Assembly (NCBI RefSeq): GCF_000355765.4 | Contig: NZ_CP021106.3 | Span: forward strand, 1,893,137 to 1,957,136 | From: Nitrosospira lacus | GTDB taxonomy: Bacteria > Pseudomonadota > Gammaproteobacteria > Burkholderiales > Nitrosomonadaceae | DNA: 64,000 nt | Direction: 5' to 3' | Notes under the pieces: generated by a model | The model's database searches: none | Told to the model about the DNA's origin: nothing | The model's input: only the letters and a program-made list of their open reading frames with translations | Translations under genes and position numbers: made by a program | Part shown: one piece after another, positions 28,510 through 37,767 of the stretch | Numbering within the stretch: position 1 is the first letter of the stretch | Layout: every line of letters begins with the position of its first letter

Positions 28510-28708
28510 GGCATGGATGTGATGAATCTTCCACATAAAAATCACATAAAAATCACATATAAGTAATGCCGATGAAATGAGTAGACAAAATCTGGTCGTT
28601 CTGAGATAGTTTCAGCGAACTCACCATCCCGTTGAACTATGCCCCGCTGATCGAGCGGGGAAACCGCATGGGCTGAATATTCAAGTGCGGATATTTCCAG
28701 GAGGAGCA

Positions 28709-29038
28709 ATGAGGAAAATAAAAGCAGGAGGTGCAGTGTCCGGATTCCTGCTGGTGATGACGATCGCCTCGGGAACGATGGCAAATGCCGCATGGGCCGC
28801 TCCCCCGGAGGCCCCGGGTGCCGGTTTTTCATGGAAAGACGGGGCCGAAGTCTATGCCAAAGTTTGCGGATATTGCCACGATGCCCAGGTTGGACCGGTC
28901 ATTCGCGGCCGCGCCCTTCCCGCAGCCTACATCCACGCCGTAGTGCGAAACGGCAACCGGGCGATGCCGGCCTTTCGTCCTTCGGAAATCGATAACCAGT
29001 CATTGGCAAAACTGGCTGAATATATCTCGAAGAATTGA
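28709..29038 (+). CDS. Class I cytochrome c, likely subunit of a p-cresol methylhydroxylase-like enzyme
   Basis: This is a 109-residue protein. The ATG at 28709 follows GGAGGAGC, which decides the start. The signal peptide (AVSGFLLVMTIASGTMANAAWA) exports it to the periplasm. The haem motif CGYCH is at residues 53-57 and the likely distal ligand Met86 is in RAMPAFRP. The size (about 75-80 mature residues) fits the small cytochrome subunit of flavocytochrome p-cresol methylhydroxylases, and the flavoprotein partner is at 30078. It would accept electrons from the flavin and pass them to the respiratory chain. It is the first gene of the phenolic-oxidation run. Confidence 0.82.
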   Translation: MRKIKAGGAVSGFLLVMTIASGTMANAAWAAPPEAPGAGFSWKDGAEVYAKVCGYCHDAQVGPVIRGRALPAAYIHAVVRNGNRAMPAFRPSEIDNQSLAKLAEYISKN

Positions 29039-29075
29039 ATTGCCGGCGGTCGCCGGCAGCGGCAGGGGGCTATCC

Positions 29076-30062
29076 ATGGACGTTAACAGACGTAATCTCA
29101 TGAAGGGCGTACTGACGGGCGGGACGCTGCTGGCGCTAGGCATTCCTCCGGGGGCATTTGCAGGCCCTCCCCCCGGAAGGGCCGGAAGATTTGGATTATT
29201 GCTGGGGAACACACCTATGGACGCCGCGTTCGCCGCAGGCATCCGCACGGCCTATGCTGCCCACGCCAACCGTGCGGCGGGGGCAGGCCCCGCACTACGG
29301 GTAGTAAAGTTGAAAGGGGGGCTGCTCAACGATTATGAGATGGTGGGCGGGTTGCTGGAAAAATCCCGTGATACCAGGTGGATCGCCGTGATGGACGATG
29401 GCAGCGCGGCAGTTTTCACGGAACTGGCACGCAATGCCGGCGCCAGGTTGATCCTGCTGGGCTCGCATGCTTCTTCCAATGATGATACGACCGTGCGGGG
29501 CGGTTCACCGGGCATCCCGGGGCTTCGCCATGTATGGGCCGCTGCCTCGCCAAGCCATAGCGCGGGCGGTATTCTTGCCTCACAACTCATTGCCCTCGTT
29601 CGCGACAAGGGCAGCTTTTCCATCGTCGAGAATTTTTTTTCCATGCAGGCGCAGGCTGACAGCGACCGCGCGGCAATAAACGGATTCGTTCCGGGATTTA
29701 TGACCTACCGGCTCGACGAACCAGACACGGCAGCGGGCACCGTCGAGCTTCATTGTTCCGGGCTTTCGCCCGCGAATGGGTGTGAATTGCTTGGCTGGAA
29801 TAGAGCGGGAAGATGGATGCCTGCCTCGCAGCAGATATCGCCGCATGAAACGGCTGCATCGGTAAAAAAAGAAGAGAGACAGCCATATTCCGCCGGGTGG
29901 GTGGAATCGGTGGGCTATGCGGTCATGGCCGCGGCGCTGGGAACGGGCGCACTTGGGGAGTCCTGCTCCAGCCGCGCATTCGTCCATCAGTCGGCCGGGG
30001 AGAGCCGGGAGGAACTCCCTCGCGTGGCGGAGCGATTCACCTCATTCGTAATAGACATTTAG
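29076..30062 (+). CDS. Unknown Tat-type exported protein in the methylhydroxylase cluster
   Basis: This is a 328-residue protein beginning MDVNRRNLMKGVLTGGTLL, a twin-arginine signal ending near GAFA; GCAGGGGG upstream and this signal decide the start. The mature part has an alternating alpha/beta look (LGLLLGN, WIAVMDDGSAAVFTELARNA, ARLILLGSHAS, GILASQLIALVRDKGSFSIVENFF), reminiscent of a periplasmic binding or Rossmann-like fold. No family is recognised. It sits between the cytochrome c gene (37 bp before) and the flavoprotein gene (15 bp after), so it is probably part of the same complex or needed for its assembly. Tat export suggests a folded or cofactor-bearing protein. Confidence 0.6.
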   Translation: MDVNRRNLMKGVLTGGTLLALGIPPGAFAGPPPGRAGRFGLLLGNTPMDAAFAAGIRTAYAAHANRAAGAGPALRVVKLKGGLLNDYEMVGGLLEKSRDTRWIAVMDDGSAAVFTELARNAGARLILLGSHASSNDDTTVRGGSPGIPGLRHVWAAASPSHSAGGILASQLIALVRDKGSFSIVENFFSMQAQADSDRAAINGFVPGFMTYRLDEPDTAAGTVELHCSGLSPANGCELLGWNRAGRWMPASQQISPHETAASVKKEERQPYSAGWVESVGYAVMAAALGTGALGESCSSRAFVHQSAGESREELPRVAERFTSFVIDI

Positions 30063-30077
30063 CCTGGAGAGCAAGCG

Positions 30078-31625
30078 ATGGCCGGTAAATATATTGCACT
30101 GCCCAAGGGTGTGTCCGAACAGACTTTTGATGCCGCCATCAAGGCGTTTCGGGGTGTTCTTGGCGAGACTTCCGTGTTAACGAGCGCGGAACAGCTTGCA
30201 CCCTACATCAAAACCATGATGCCGGTGCCGGACTCCGAACATGCCCCCTCCGCGGTGCTGATGGCCACAACGGTGGAACAGATCCAGAAGATTTTGGGTA
30301 TCTGCAACCAGTACAAGGTGCCTGTCTGGACCATTTCAACCGGCAAGAATCTGGGCTACGGTTCCGCGGCGCCGGCGGAGCGGGGCCAGATCGTACTCGA
30401 CCTCAAGCGCATGAACCGCATTCTTGAAGTCGACAAGGATCTGGCCTACGCCCTGGTCGAGCCTGGGGTCACCTACAAACAGCTCTACGACCATATCGCC
30501 GAACACAAGCTGGGCTTATGGCTATCCATGCCGGCGCCCTCGGCGATCGCGGGGCCGGTGGGCAATACGCTGGACCGGGGGGTAGGCTATACGCCCTATG
30601 GCGAGCATTTCATGTATGCCTGCGGCATGGAGGTGGTGCTGGCGAATGGCGAAGTGCTGCGTACCGGAATGGGTTCGATGCCGAACTCCAATACCTGGCA
30701 GGTTTTCAAGTGGGGTTACGGTCCCTATCTGGATGGAATTTTCACCCAGTCCAACTATGGCATTGTCACCAAATTCGGCTTCTGGCTCATGCCTGCTCCG
30801 CCCGCTTTCAAGCCGTTTGTTATCCAGTACCAGCATGAAGAAGACATCGTGGAGATCGTGGAAATCATCCGGCCGCTGCGCATCAACGGCGTGATTCCCA
30901 ATGCCGTCGTCATCGCCCATGCATTGTACGAAGCACCGGTAAAGGCCCGGCGCAGCGACTATGTGACCGGGCCCGGATCGATTACGGACGAGGCGGTGCG
31001 CAAGATCACCAAGGATCACAAGCTGGGAATCTGGAATGTTTATGCGGCGCTTTACGGCACACAGGAACAGATTGACGTGAACTGGAAGATCGTGACACAG
31101 GCGTTCGGCAAATCCGGCAAGGCGAAGATCCTGACCGAGAAAGAGGCGGCTGACGACCCCGCATTTGCCTATCGCGCCGCGCTCATGCGCGGGGATATGA
31201 CGCTTAAGGAATTTTCCTTGTACAACTGGCGCGGCGGCGGTGGCTCGATGTGGTTTGCACCTGTTTCCCAGGCGCGTGGCAGCGAAACGCTCAAGCAAAT
31301 GTCTCTGACCAAGCAGATTCTTGGCAAATATGGACTGGATTATTCCGGCGAATTCATTGTCGGCATGCGTGACATGCATCATGTTGTCGATGTCTTGTAC
31401 GATAAGACCAACCCAGATCAGGTGAAGGCGGCTTACCAGTGTTTCGACGAGCTGGTGACGACGTTTTCGGCGCAGGGGTACGGAATCTACCGGGTTAATA
31501 CCGCGTTCATGGACAAGGTGGCTGACACCTACGGCCCGGTGCAGCGCAACGTCAACAAGATTCTTAAAAAGGCGCTGGACCCCAATGGAATCCTCGCTCC
31601 GGGGAAATCGGGTATCCGGCTGTAG
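30078..31625 (+). CDS. p-Cresol methylhydroxylase-like flavoprotein (vanillyl-alcohol-oxidase family)
   Basis: This is a 515-residue FAD enzyme. The N-terminal PP-loop-type FAD domain (about 55-270) contains VWTISTGKNLGYGSAAPAE and DRGVGYTPYGEHFMYACGMEVVLANGEVLRTGMG, both typical of the 4-cresol dehydrogenase branch. The C-terminal cap domain ends with VNKILKKALDPNGILAPGKSG. Family members oxidise 4-alkylphenols or 4-hydroxybenzyl alcohols through a quinone methide, with electrons going to the small cytochrome c (28709). There is no signal peptide; known homologues are exported with their cytochrome, so location is uncertain. GGAGAG precedes the ATG. Downstream genes could oxidise the resulting alcohol and aldehyde. 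Confidence 0.88.
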   Translation: MAGKYIALPKGVSEQTFDAAIKAFRGVLGETSVLTSAEQLAPYIKTMMPVPDSEHAPSAVLMATTVEQIQKILGICNQYKVPVWTISTGKNLGYGSAAPAERGQIVLDLKRMNRILEVDKDLAYALVEPGVTYKQLYDHIAEHKLGLWLSMPAPSAIAGPVGNTLDRGVGYTPYGEHFMYACGMEVVLANGEVLRTGMGSMPNSNTWQVFKWGYGPYLDGIFTQSNYGIVTKFGFWLMPAPPAFKPFVIQYQHEEDIVEIVEIIRPLRINGVIPNAVVIAHALYEAPVKARRSDYVTGPGSITDEAVRKITKDHKLGIWNVYAALYGTQEQIDVNWKIVTQAFGKSGKAKILTEKEAADDPAFAYRAALMRGDMTLKEFSLYNWRGGGGSMWFAPVSQARGSETLKQMSLTKQILGKYGLDYSGEFIVGMRDMHHVVDVLYDKTNPDQVKAAYQCFDELVTTFSAQGYGIYRVNTAFMDKVADTYGPVQRNVNKILKKALDPNGILAPGKSGIRL

Positions 31626-31766
31626 CAGCCTGTTGGCAGCGGGGGATGAAGCGCGTTCCTGCTGTGCTCACCTGGGTTGATATCGGGTTTCGTCGATCCG
31701 CGCCGGGACCCATCCGGGGACCGTTCTTCGGGAATTCACTCGGATAACACATACCGGAGGCCAGGA

Positions 31767-32891
31767 ATGAGAGAGATCAAAGCAGCGACGATACGCCAGA
31801 AAGGGGGGCCTTTTCAGGTCGAAAAACTCAGCCTGGATGAGCCGCGTTCCGACGAGGTGCGGGTGCAGGTGGTAGCGGCGGGCATGTGTCACACGGACAT
31901 GGTGGCACGCGACCAGCTCTATGAGGTGCCTCTGCCCATCGTACTCGGACATGAAGGCTCGGGCGTGGTGGAGCAGATCGGCCGCGGCGTAAAGAAAGTG
32001 GCGGTGGGTGATCACGTTGTGCTGACCTATATGTGGTGCGGCCACTGCAAACCCTGCCTGCGCGGCGATCTGACCTATTGCCAAAACTTCTATGCGCTTA
32101 ATTTCGGCGGCACCCGTGAAGACGGCAGCACGGCCACCCGAGATGCGAACGGGCCGATCCACGACCATTTCTTCGGCCAGTCGTCGTTTGGCACCTTTGC
32201 CCTCGTTCACGAGCGCAATGTCATCAAAGTACCGAAGAATGCTCCGCTCGAACTGCTCGGTCCGCTTGGCTGCGGTATTCAAACCGGCGCGGGAGCCGTG
32301 ATGAATGCGCTTAAAGTCAGCCCGGGCAGTAGTTTCGCGGTGTTCGGCGGCGGAGCGGTGGGATTGAGCGCCGTAATGGCGGCGCGCGTGGCGGGGGCGG
32401 CGATCATCATCACGGCGGATGTGGTGCCATCGCGGCTAGCACTGGCCAGGGAACTGGGGGCCACTCATACCATAAATAGCCGCGAGACCGATCCGGTTCA
32501 GGCTGTACGGGAAATAACCGGCGGCGGCGCCGATTTTACGCTCGAATCGAGCGGCCGCCCGGCGGTCCTGCGCCAGGCGATCGACGCACTCGCCATACGC
32601 GGTACCTGCGGTATCGTAGGGGCGCCAGCCTTGGGTACCGAGGCAAATTTCGATGTAAATGGCGTGATGACAACAGGCAAGCGTATCATCGGGATCATCG
32701 AAGGCGACAGTAAGCCGGATCTCTTTATTCCCGCTCTGGTCGAGCTTTTTACCCAGGGACGTTTTCCGTTCGACAAACTGGTGAAGTTCTATACGCTGGA
32801 GCAGATTAATCAGGCGGCTGAAGACAGCGAGAAGGGAGTCACGATCAAACCAATTATCCTGCTGAAAGAAGGCCATCAATATGAAGTCTGA
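31767..32891 (+). CDS. Zinc-dependent (aryl) alcohol dehydrogenase
   Basis: This is a 374-residue medium-chain dehydrogenase. The ATG at 31767 follows CCGGAGG. Catalytic zinc ligands are Cys41 and His62 (GHEGSG), the structural zinc cysteines lie in CGHCKPCLRGDLTYC, and the coenzyme site is FGGGAVGLSAVMAARVAG with Asp at the end of the second strand (TADVV), favouring NAD. The overall text resembles the aryl/benzyl alcohol dehydrogenases (XylB-like). In context it would turn a hydroxybenzyl alcohol into the aldehyde for the dehydrogenase at 33630. Its end overlaps the next gene by 11 nt, implying one operon. Confidence 0.88.
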   Translation: MREIKAATIRQKGGPFQVEKLSLDEPRSDEVRVQVVAAGMCHTDMVARDQLYEVPLPIVLGHEGSGVVEQIGRGVKKVAVGDHVVLTYMWCGHCKPCLRGDLTYCQNFYALNFGGTREDGSTATRDANGPIHDHFFGQSSFGTFALVHERNVIKVPKNAPLELLGPLGCGIQTGAGAVMNALKVSPGSSFAVFGGGAVGLSAVMAARVAGAAIIITADVVPSRLALARELGATHTINSRETDPVQAVREITGGGADFTLESSGRPAVLRQAIDALAIRGTCGIVGAPALGTEANFDVNGVMTTGKRIIGIIEGDSKPDLFIPALVELFTQGRFPFDKLVKFYTLEQINQAAEDSEKGVTIKPIILLKEGHQYEV

Positions 32892-33546
32892 TAATCCAGT
32901 GTATGGTCGTCGCACTATTCTGAAAGCATCAGCAGCGCTGTTCGCCGCGGGGATACTGCCCCCCGCCGGCTCTGCTTTTGCGCAAATGGTTCTGAACCGG
33001 ACGCAGGACCAGATTCTTGGGCCTTTTTATCCCATTATGAGCAAGCCCAATCGCAGCGGAGATCTGACGCGAGTGCCCGGTGGCTCGGGGCGCGCGAAAG
33101 GACAGCTTCTCATAGTCAAGGGTCGCGTGATCGACCCCGCCGGCAAACCGGTTGCGGGGGCGGACGTCGAAATCTGGCAAGCCAATGCGGTGGGGCGTTA
33201 TGCCCATCCCGACGATACGAACCCAGCACCGCTCGATCCCAATTTCGAGGGTTTCGGCGCGGTGATCACTGGCACCGATGGCCGTTACCAGTTCAAGACC
33301 ATAAAACCATCCCCCTATCCCGTCACGCCGACCAGAATGCGGCCGGCGCACATTCATTTCGATGTCAGGGGCCGCCATGACGAGCTGATTACGCAGATGT
33401 ATTTCGAGGGTGATCCCTACCATAAGACGGACGCGTTCCTTCAGAGTGCGACCAATCCAGAGGCGCTGATCGTGAAGCTGGACCCGCCAGCGCCCGGGGA
33501 GCCCGATTTCATGGTAGCGGAATTCGATATCGTATTGCGGGGTTAG
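32881..33546 (+). CDS. Tat-exported intradiol ring-cleavage dioxygenase
   Basis: This is a 221-residue protein with a twin-arginine signal (YGRRTILKASAALFAAG, Arg10-Arg11), so it is probably periplasmic. The intradiol core shows GRVIDPAGKPVAGADVEIWQ and the Fe(III) ligands Tyr107 (GRYAHP), Tyr146 (SPYPV), His157 and His159 (RPAHIHF), a complete 2-Tyr 2-His set. Such enzymes cleave catechol-type rings between the hydroxyls. Export is unusual for the classic cytosolic protocatechuate and catechol enzymes but known for some dioxygenase-like proteins. It overlaps the alcohol dehydrogenase gene by 11 nt. The actual catechol substrate is not evident from the cluster. Confidence 0.85.
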   Translation: MKSDNPVYGRRTILKASAALFAAGILPPAGSAFAQMVLNRTQDQILGPFYPIMSKPNRSGDLTRVPGGSGRAKGQLLIVKGRVIDPAGKPVAGADVEIWQANAVGRYAHPDDTNPAPLDPNFEGFGAVITGTDGRYQFKTIKPSPYPVTPTRMRPAHIHFDVRGRHDELITQMYFEGDPYHKTDAFLQSATNPEALIVKLDPPAPGEPDFMVAEFDIVLRG

Positions 33547-33629
33547 TGGCATCCGCAACGGACTTGGCCTTTTTCATATGAGTGCCGGATTGAATGTGGC
33601 GCTGGATTGAAGAAAGATGGAGGTTTTCT

Positions 33630-35126
33630 ATGGAACATAGCAACGAAAAATCCCTGCCGCATTACATAGGGTTTGACCAACTGCCGATAAATGGCAAGTG
33701 GCGGCACGGAAAAGGTGCGAAGGTTCTGCGCGATCTCAATCCCTACAACGGGGAAGTTATCGTCGAAATCCCCCACGCCAGCCGCGATGACATGGACGAA
33801 GCTTACCGCAGCGCCGCCAAGGCACAGGTTGAATGGGCAGCCGCACTGCCGGGCGAGCGAGCAGCGGTAATGCGCCGCGCGGCGCAGGTGATGGAAGCGC
33901 GCCAAGAGGAAATCATCGCGTGGCTGATTCAGGAAGCAGGCAGCACGCGCATCAAGGCCGGCATGGAGTGGGGAACCGTGCATGCCGTGCTGCTGGAGGG
34001 GGCTACCCTGCCCTATCTGGTGGAGGGCCGTATTATTCCGGCTGATATCCCGGGCAAGGAGAGCCGCATGTATCGCAAGCCGGTCGGTGTCGTGAGTGTT
34101 ATCAGCCCGTGGAATTGGCCGATGCAGCTTTCCGTTCGTTCCGTGGCGCCTGCGCTCGCGGTTGGCAATGCCGTTGTCCTCAAACCCGCGAGCGACACGC
34201 CCGTGACCGGCGGGCTGCTGCTGGCGAAGATTCTGGAGGAGGCCGGTCTCCCGCCTGGTGTTCTCAGTGTGATAGTCGGTGCAGGCAGCGAAATTGGCGA
34301 TGCTTTTGTCACCCATCCCATTCCCCGCGTGATTTCATTTACCGGTTCAACGCCGGTTGGCCGCAATATAGCCAAACTGGCTGCCGAAGGACCCACCCTG
34401 AAGCGGCTCGAACTGGAACTGGGCGGTAACGGCCCCTTCGTGGTGCTGGACGACGCCGATCTGGAACAGGCGGTGGAGGCGGCTGTATTTGGCAAATTCC
34501 TGCATCAGGGTCAGACCTGTATGAGTGTCAACCGCTTCATTATTGACGATGGCATTCATGATGCCTTTCTCGAACGCTTTGTCGACCGGGTAAACAAATT
34601 GAAGCGTGGCGATCCGAATGCACCGGACACGATGATCGGCCCCATCATCAATGAGGCTCAGTTGAATGGCCTGCGCCGCCGAATCCAGGAGGCGGTTTCG
34701 GCCGGTGCGCGCCAAGTCGCAGGTGGCGAAGCGCAGGGCCTTGTTCTGCCTCCGCATGTGTTCGCCGACGTGACAAACCAGATGCCCCTGGCGCAAACGG
34801 AATCGTTCGGGCCGATCGCGCCCTTCATCCGTGCGCAAGGCGAAAGCGAGGCGCTCAAGATTGCCAATGATACGGAACTTGGGCTTGCTGCAGCCGTTTT
34901 CACACGCGATGTCGAACGTGGCCTGCGCTTCGCTCAGCAGCTTGAAACAGGCATGGCGCATGTCAATGACCAGCCGGTAAACGATTTGCCCTACAATCCG
35001 TTCGGTGGGGAGAAGAACTCCGGCATCGGCCGCTTTAACGGCATCTGGGCGGTAGCCGCATTCACCACCGACCAATGGGTGACCATCCAGCACGCACCGC
35101 GCCGTTATCCCTTGGGAAATCTCTGA
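33630..35126 (+). CDS. Aldehyde dehydrogenase (benzaldehyde-type)
   Basis: This is a 498-residue NAD(P)-dependent aldehyde dehydrogenase. The ATG at 33630 follows GGAGG. It has [20 protein letters not shown], the coenzyme block [15 protein letters not shown], the general base in [16 protein letters not shown], and the catalytic cysteine in [13 protein letters not shown]; the C-terminus has [16 protein letters not shown]. The text is close to the benzaldehyde/hydroxybenzaldehyde and salicylaldehyde group. In this run of genes it would convert the aryl aldehyde to the acid. It lies 83 bp after the dioxygenase gene. Confidence 0.9.
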   Translation: MEHSNEKSLPHYIGFDQLPINGKWRHGKGAKVLRDLNPYNGEVIVEIPHASRDDMDEAYRSAAKAQVEWAAALPGERAAVMRRAAQVMEARQEEIIAWLIQEAGSTRIKAGMEWGTVHAVLLEGATLPYLVEGRIIPADIPGKESRMYRKPVGVVSVISPWNWPMQLSVRSVAPALAVGNAVVLKPASDTPVTGGLLLAKILEEAGLPPGVLSVIVGAGSEIGDAFVTHPIPRVISFTGSTPVGRNIAKLAAEGPTLKRLELELGGNGPFVVLDDADLEQAVEAAVFGKFLHQGQTCMSVNRFIIDDGIHDAFLERFVDRVNKLKRGDPNAPDTMIGPIINEAQLNGLRRRIQEAVSAGARQVAGGEAQGLVLPPHVFADVTNQMPLAQTESFGPIAPFIRAQGESEALKIANDTELGLAAAVFTRDVERGLRFAQQLETGMAHVNDQPVNDLPYNPFGGEKNSGIGRFNGIWAVAAFTTDQWVTIQHAPRRYPLGNL

Positions 35127-35295
35127 ATAAGCCTTCGTGTTTGCCAGCGCCACCCGCCGCAGTTCATGGTGCCTTCGGAGGGAAGGGGCACCCCTCAGGC
35201 GGAGAAGGAGGCGAAGCGAATAGTGAATTCCCTTGTGCCATAAGCCCGATCAATCACCCCTTCAACCGCCGGATTTAGTTTGATAAGGAAAAACC

Positions 35296-35862
35296 ATGGC
35301 TCTTAAACTTCATACCATCATTTGCAGCACGCGGCCGGGCCGCGTCGGCCCTCCCATCGCCCACTGGTTTCACGAACTTGCACTGCACGATGGCAAGTTT
35401 GAAGCCGTACTGGTCGACCTCGCCGAATTCAATCTTCCCGTATACGATGAACCGGAGCATCCCATTCGCCAGAATTACCAGCACGCACATACCAAGAAAT
35501 GGGCCGCCAGCGTCAATGCGGCCGATGCCTATGTTTTTGTGACGCCGGAATACAACTTCGGACCGCCGCCCTCTCTTTTGAATGCGCTGAATTACGTCTA
35601 CAGGGAATGGAACTACAAGCCGGCCGGGATTGTCAGTTATGGGGGAGTCTCTGGCGGCATGCGTTCCGCTCTGATAGAAAAGCTCACTCTGACCACGTTG
35701 AAAATAATGCCGATGGTGGAAGCTGTCACGGTGCAGAATGTCTCCAGCCACCTTGATGACAACGAAAATTTTCTGCCGGGCGATCATCACAAGAATTCGG
35801 GTGCGACGTTGCTGAATGAGTTGCACAAATGGGCGCAGGCGCTGAAAACCATGAGGCAATGA
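35296..35862 (+). CDS. NADPH-dependent FMN reductase-like flavoprotein
   Basis: This is a 188-residue flavodoxin-like protein. The phosphate-binding loop is ICSTRPGRVGPPIAHWF near the start, followed by YVFVTPEYNFGPPPSLLNALNYVYREWNYKPAGIVSYGG, the signature of the FMN_red/ArsH-like family. Members reduce free or bound flavin, quinones or azo compounds with NAD(P)H. The ATG follows AAGGAA. It is 169 bp after the aldehyde dehydrogenase and probably belongs to the same transcription unit, perhaps for quinone detoxification. Confidence 0.88.
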   Translation: MALKLHTIICSTRPGRVGPPIAHWFHELALHDGKFEAVLVDLAEFNLPVYDEPEHPIRQNYQHAHTKKWAASVNAADAYVFVTPEYNFGPPPSLLNALNYVYREWNYKPAGIVSYGGVSGGMRSALIEKLTLTTLKIMPMVEAVTVQNVSSHLDDNENFLPGDHHKNSGATLLNELHKWAQALKTMRQ

Positions 35863-35916
35863 GTCATCCAATCCGTGAACCATTTCATGCTGATTCATTT
35901 CACCGGTATTTATTGA

Positions 35917-36357
35917 ATGCCTCGGGTTGGCGCTTTGCTTTCGTTGTCGCGCGAACACCATACTTCGCTGGTAATGGCGCGTACCGCACGGCGCGCAGCC
36001 AATGAAAACGAGAACGACGGGACGGCCCGTTCCGCTGCAATAGCCGCCGCGGTGGCTTCCATCGAGGCTCATTGGCATACACTGATGGCCGCTCATTTCC
36101 AGAAGGAGGAACGGTTGATACGAGCCGCGCGGGATGCGCTCGATCCCCAGGCGGTGACACGCGTTCTCGCCGAGCATGCCGAACTGCGGATGCTTGCCGC
36201 CGGCCCGTGCACACTTGAACCCGTTGTGCGTCTGCGTCGCTTCGCGGACCTTGTCAGTGCGCACGTGCGTTATGAGGAACGTACGTTTTTCCCGCAATTA
36301 CAGTCCCATCCTTGCGTTGCCATTACCGGCGTGGATGACGATGCCGATGATGCATAA
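35917..36357 (+). CDS. Hemerythrin-like HHE-domain protein
   Basis: This is a 146-residue protein with the metal-ligand pattern LSREHHTSLVMAR, SIEAHWHTLMAAHFQKEERLI, RVLAEHAELRML and VSAHVRYEERTFFPQL, a full HHE set for a di-iron site. It lacks an obvious ribosome site before its ATG and may depend on the upstream gene for translation. An acidic tail (DDDADDA) follows. It lies 59 bp before the FmdE-like gene, an arrangement suggesting the two work together. It is distinct from the Lys-rich hemerythrin-like protein at 13313. Iron, O2 or NO binding is possible. Confidence 0.8.
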   Translation: MPRVGALLSLSREHHTSLVMARTARRAANENENDGTARSAAIAAAVASIEAHWHTLMAAHFQKEERLIRAARDALDPQAVTRVLAEHAELRMLAAGPCTLEPVVRLRRFADLVSAHVRYEERTFFPQLQSHPCVAITGVDDDADDA

Positions 36358-36415
36358 GCGGCGGCTCCAGCTCCAGCCCCAGCCCCCATTTACCCAACCC
36401 GAAGAGGAGATCCGC

Positions 36416-37030
36416 ATGAATTTTCCCGATTTCTATGAGCAGGCGCCGGTGGTGCTTACCCATGATCCGTTTGCCGCCACACTGGGCGCCGCGCGTGACG
36501 GCGTGCTTGAATACCACTATGAAGATGTGGTGCGCCTGGCCGGTCATTCCTGCCCCACCGTCGCGGGCGCATTCCTGATGGGACGCGCGGCGCTGGCGGC
36601 GCTTTATCCGGGCGAACCTGCCGAGCGCGGGGCCATTGCCGTGCATATGCCCGCGCCGGAGAATGAAGGCACCACCGGCGTCATGGCGCAAGTCCTGACT
36701 TTGCTCACCGGCGCGGCTGCCGATAACGGCTTTCAGGGCATTCAGGGACGCTTCCGGCGCAAGGGGTTGCTCAGTTTTGCCGATCATCGCGAAGGCGACG
36801 CCATCACCTTCAAACGCCTCGATACCGGCGCGAGCGTGGCGGTGAGCCTGGATGTTTCGCTGGTGCCGAACGATCCGGCCCAAGGGATGCGCTTAGCCGC
36901 CATTCTGCAGGATAGCGCCGATGATTCCCAGCGTGCCGCCTTCGCCGAAGCTTGGCAGGAGCGCGTGCGGCGCCTGCTGCTGGAGTTTGCCGACGATCCG
37001 CGCGTGGTACGGCTTACGCCCATGCAGTAG
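36416..37030 (+). CDS. FmdE-like domain protein
   Basis: This is a 204-residue protein. The ATG at 36416 is preceded by GAGGAG. The key block LAGHSCPTVAGAFLMGRAALAALYP (about 41-65) is the FmdE/GSU-type N-terminal signature, in which the His and Cys of GHSCP are possible metal ligands. Domains of this type occur with formylmethanofuran dehydrogenase in archaea but in bacteria are free-standing with unknown function, probably metal or cofactor handling. It follows the hemerythrin-like gene and closes the same-strand run that began at 28709. Confidence 0.72.
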   Translation: MNFPDFYEQAPVVLTHDPFAATLGAARDGVLEYHYEDVVRLAGHSCPTVAGAFLMGRAALAALYPGEPAERGAIAVHMPAPENEGTTGVMAQVLTLLTGAAADNGFQGIQGRFRRKGLLSFADHREGDAITFKRLDTGASVAVSLDVSLVPNDPAQGMRLAAILQDSADDSQRAAFAEAWQERVRRLLLEFADDPRVVRLTPMQ

Positions 37031-37162
37031 TCCAGCCGCATTTTCTTATGCGTCAACCGCGCATAAAATGAATTGGAGGGTGGATCAGTGAAGAGTCGGG
37101 ACAGGTGACCTGGAGGCCATCCAGTGCGAAAAGGCGTCCACTCATTCGTGTTTATCCGGGGT

Positions 37163-37618
37163 TTATTTCTTTACGGCAACTTTTTGAAATATTCCATCGT
37201 CACCCAAAAGATAAATTCCTGATTCCAACCCGAAAGTTCCGTTAATGGTCGAGGCTGAAACAGCGACTCCCGCCGCCTTGGCGGCCAGGTCTCCAGCGCT
37301 TTGAAAAAAAGTAAGAATGGCGGTTGTATCCTGGTTGGACACCAAACTTTTGAGTTGGCCTTCATCAGTTTCAATCTTGAAATCCTGTTTGGCTAAAATA
37401 GTCAGGGGTTTCACATCATAGGCCCGCTGATAATCCGGAGCGTAGACCAAAGTCGACGCATTGGCCGTAGTATCGACCAATAGGTACACTTTGGGAGGAT
37501 AGATACGGACTCCGCTGGGTTTTGATCCAAGCTCGGCTTTTTCCGTCACTATCGTTGCACAGCCGAGTGTCAGGCAAGCCAACATTGTTGTAACCATGAT
37601 TGAAAGCGGTTTCTTCAT
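37163..37618 (-). CDS. Putative lipoprotein
   Basis: This is a 151-residue protein. The ATG at 37618 has AAGGAG upstream and begins a lipoprotein signal ending in LTLGC, giving lipidation at Cys20. The mature part (about 130 residues) contains GVRIYPPKVYLLVDTTANAS, YAPDYQRAYDVKPLTILAKQDFKIE, then an Ala-rich segment SAGDLAAKAAGVAVSAS. No family is recognised. It is transcribed toward the FmdE-like gene and lies 150 bp from the protease-like gene on the same strand, with which it might be linked. Confidence 0.6.
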   Translation of the reverse strand: MKKPLSIMVTTMLACLTLGCATIVTEKAELGSKPSGVRIYPPKVYLLVDTTANASTLVYAPDYQRAYDVKPLTILAKQDFKIETDEGQLKSLVSNQDTTAILTFFQSAGDLAAKAAGVAVSASTINGTFGLESGIYLLGDDGIFQKVAVKK

Positions 37619-37767
37619 TATTTTCTCCTTGCGAGTAAGAAATTGACCAAAATTCGGCGGCTGTCCGGGATAGCGTGCCATCAGTCCCGTCATGTAAAAG
37701 CCAAGCGATCAAAAAGTCTTTGTCAATCATAGTGCCGATGCAGGAGGTAAGCGCTCAATCGCTGGAT

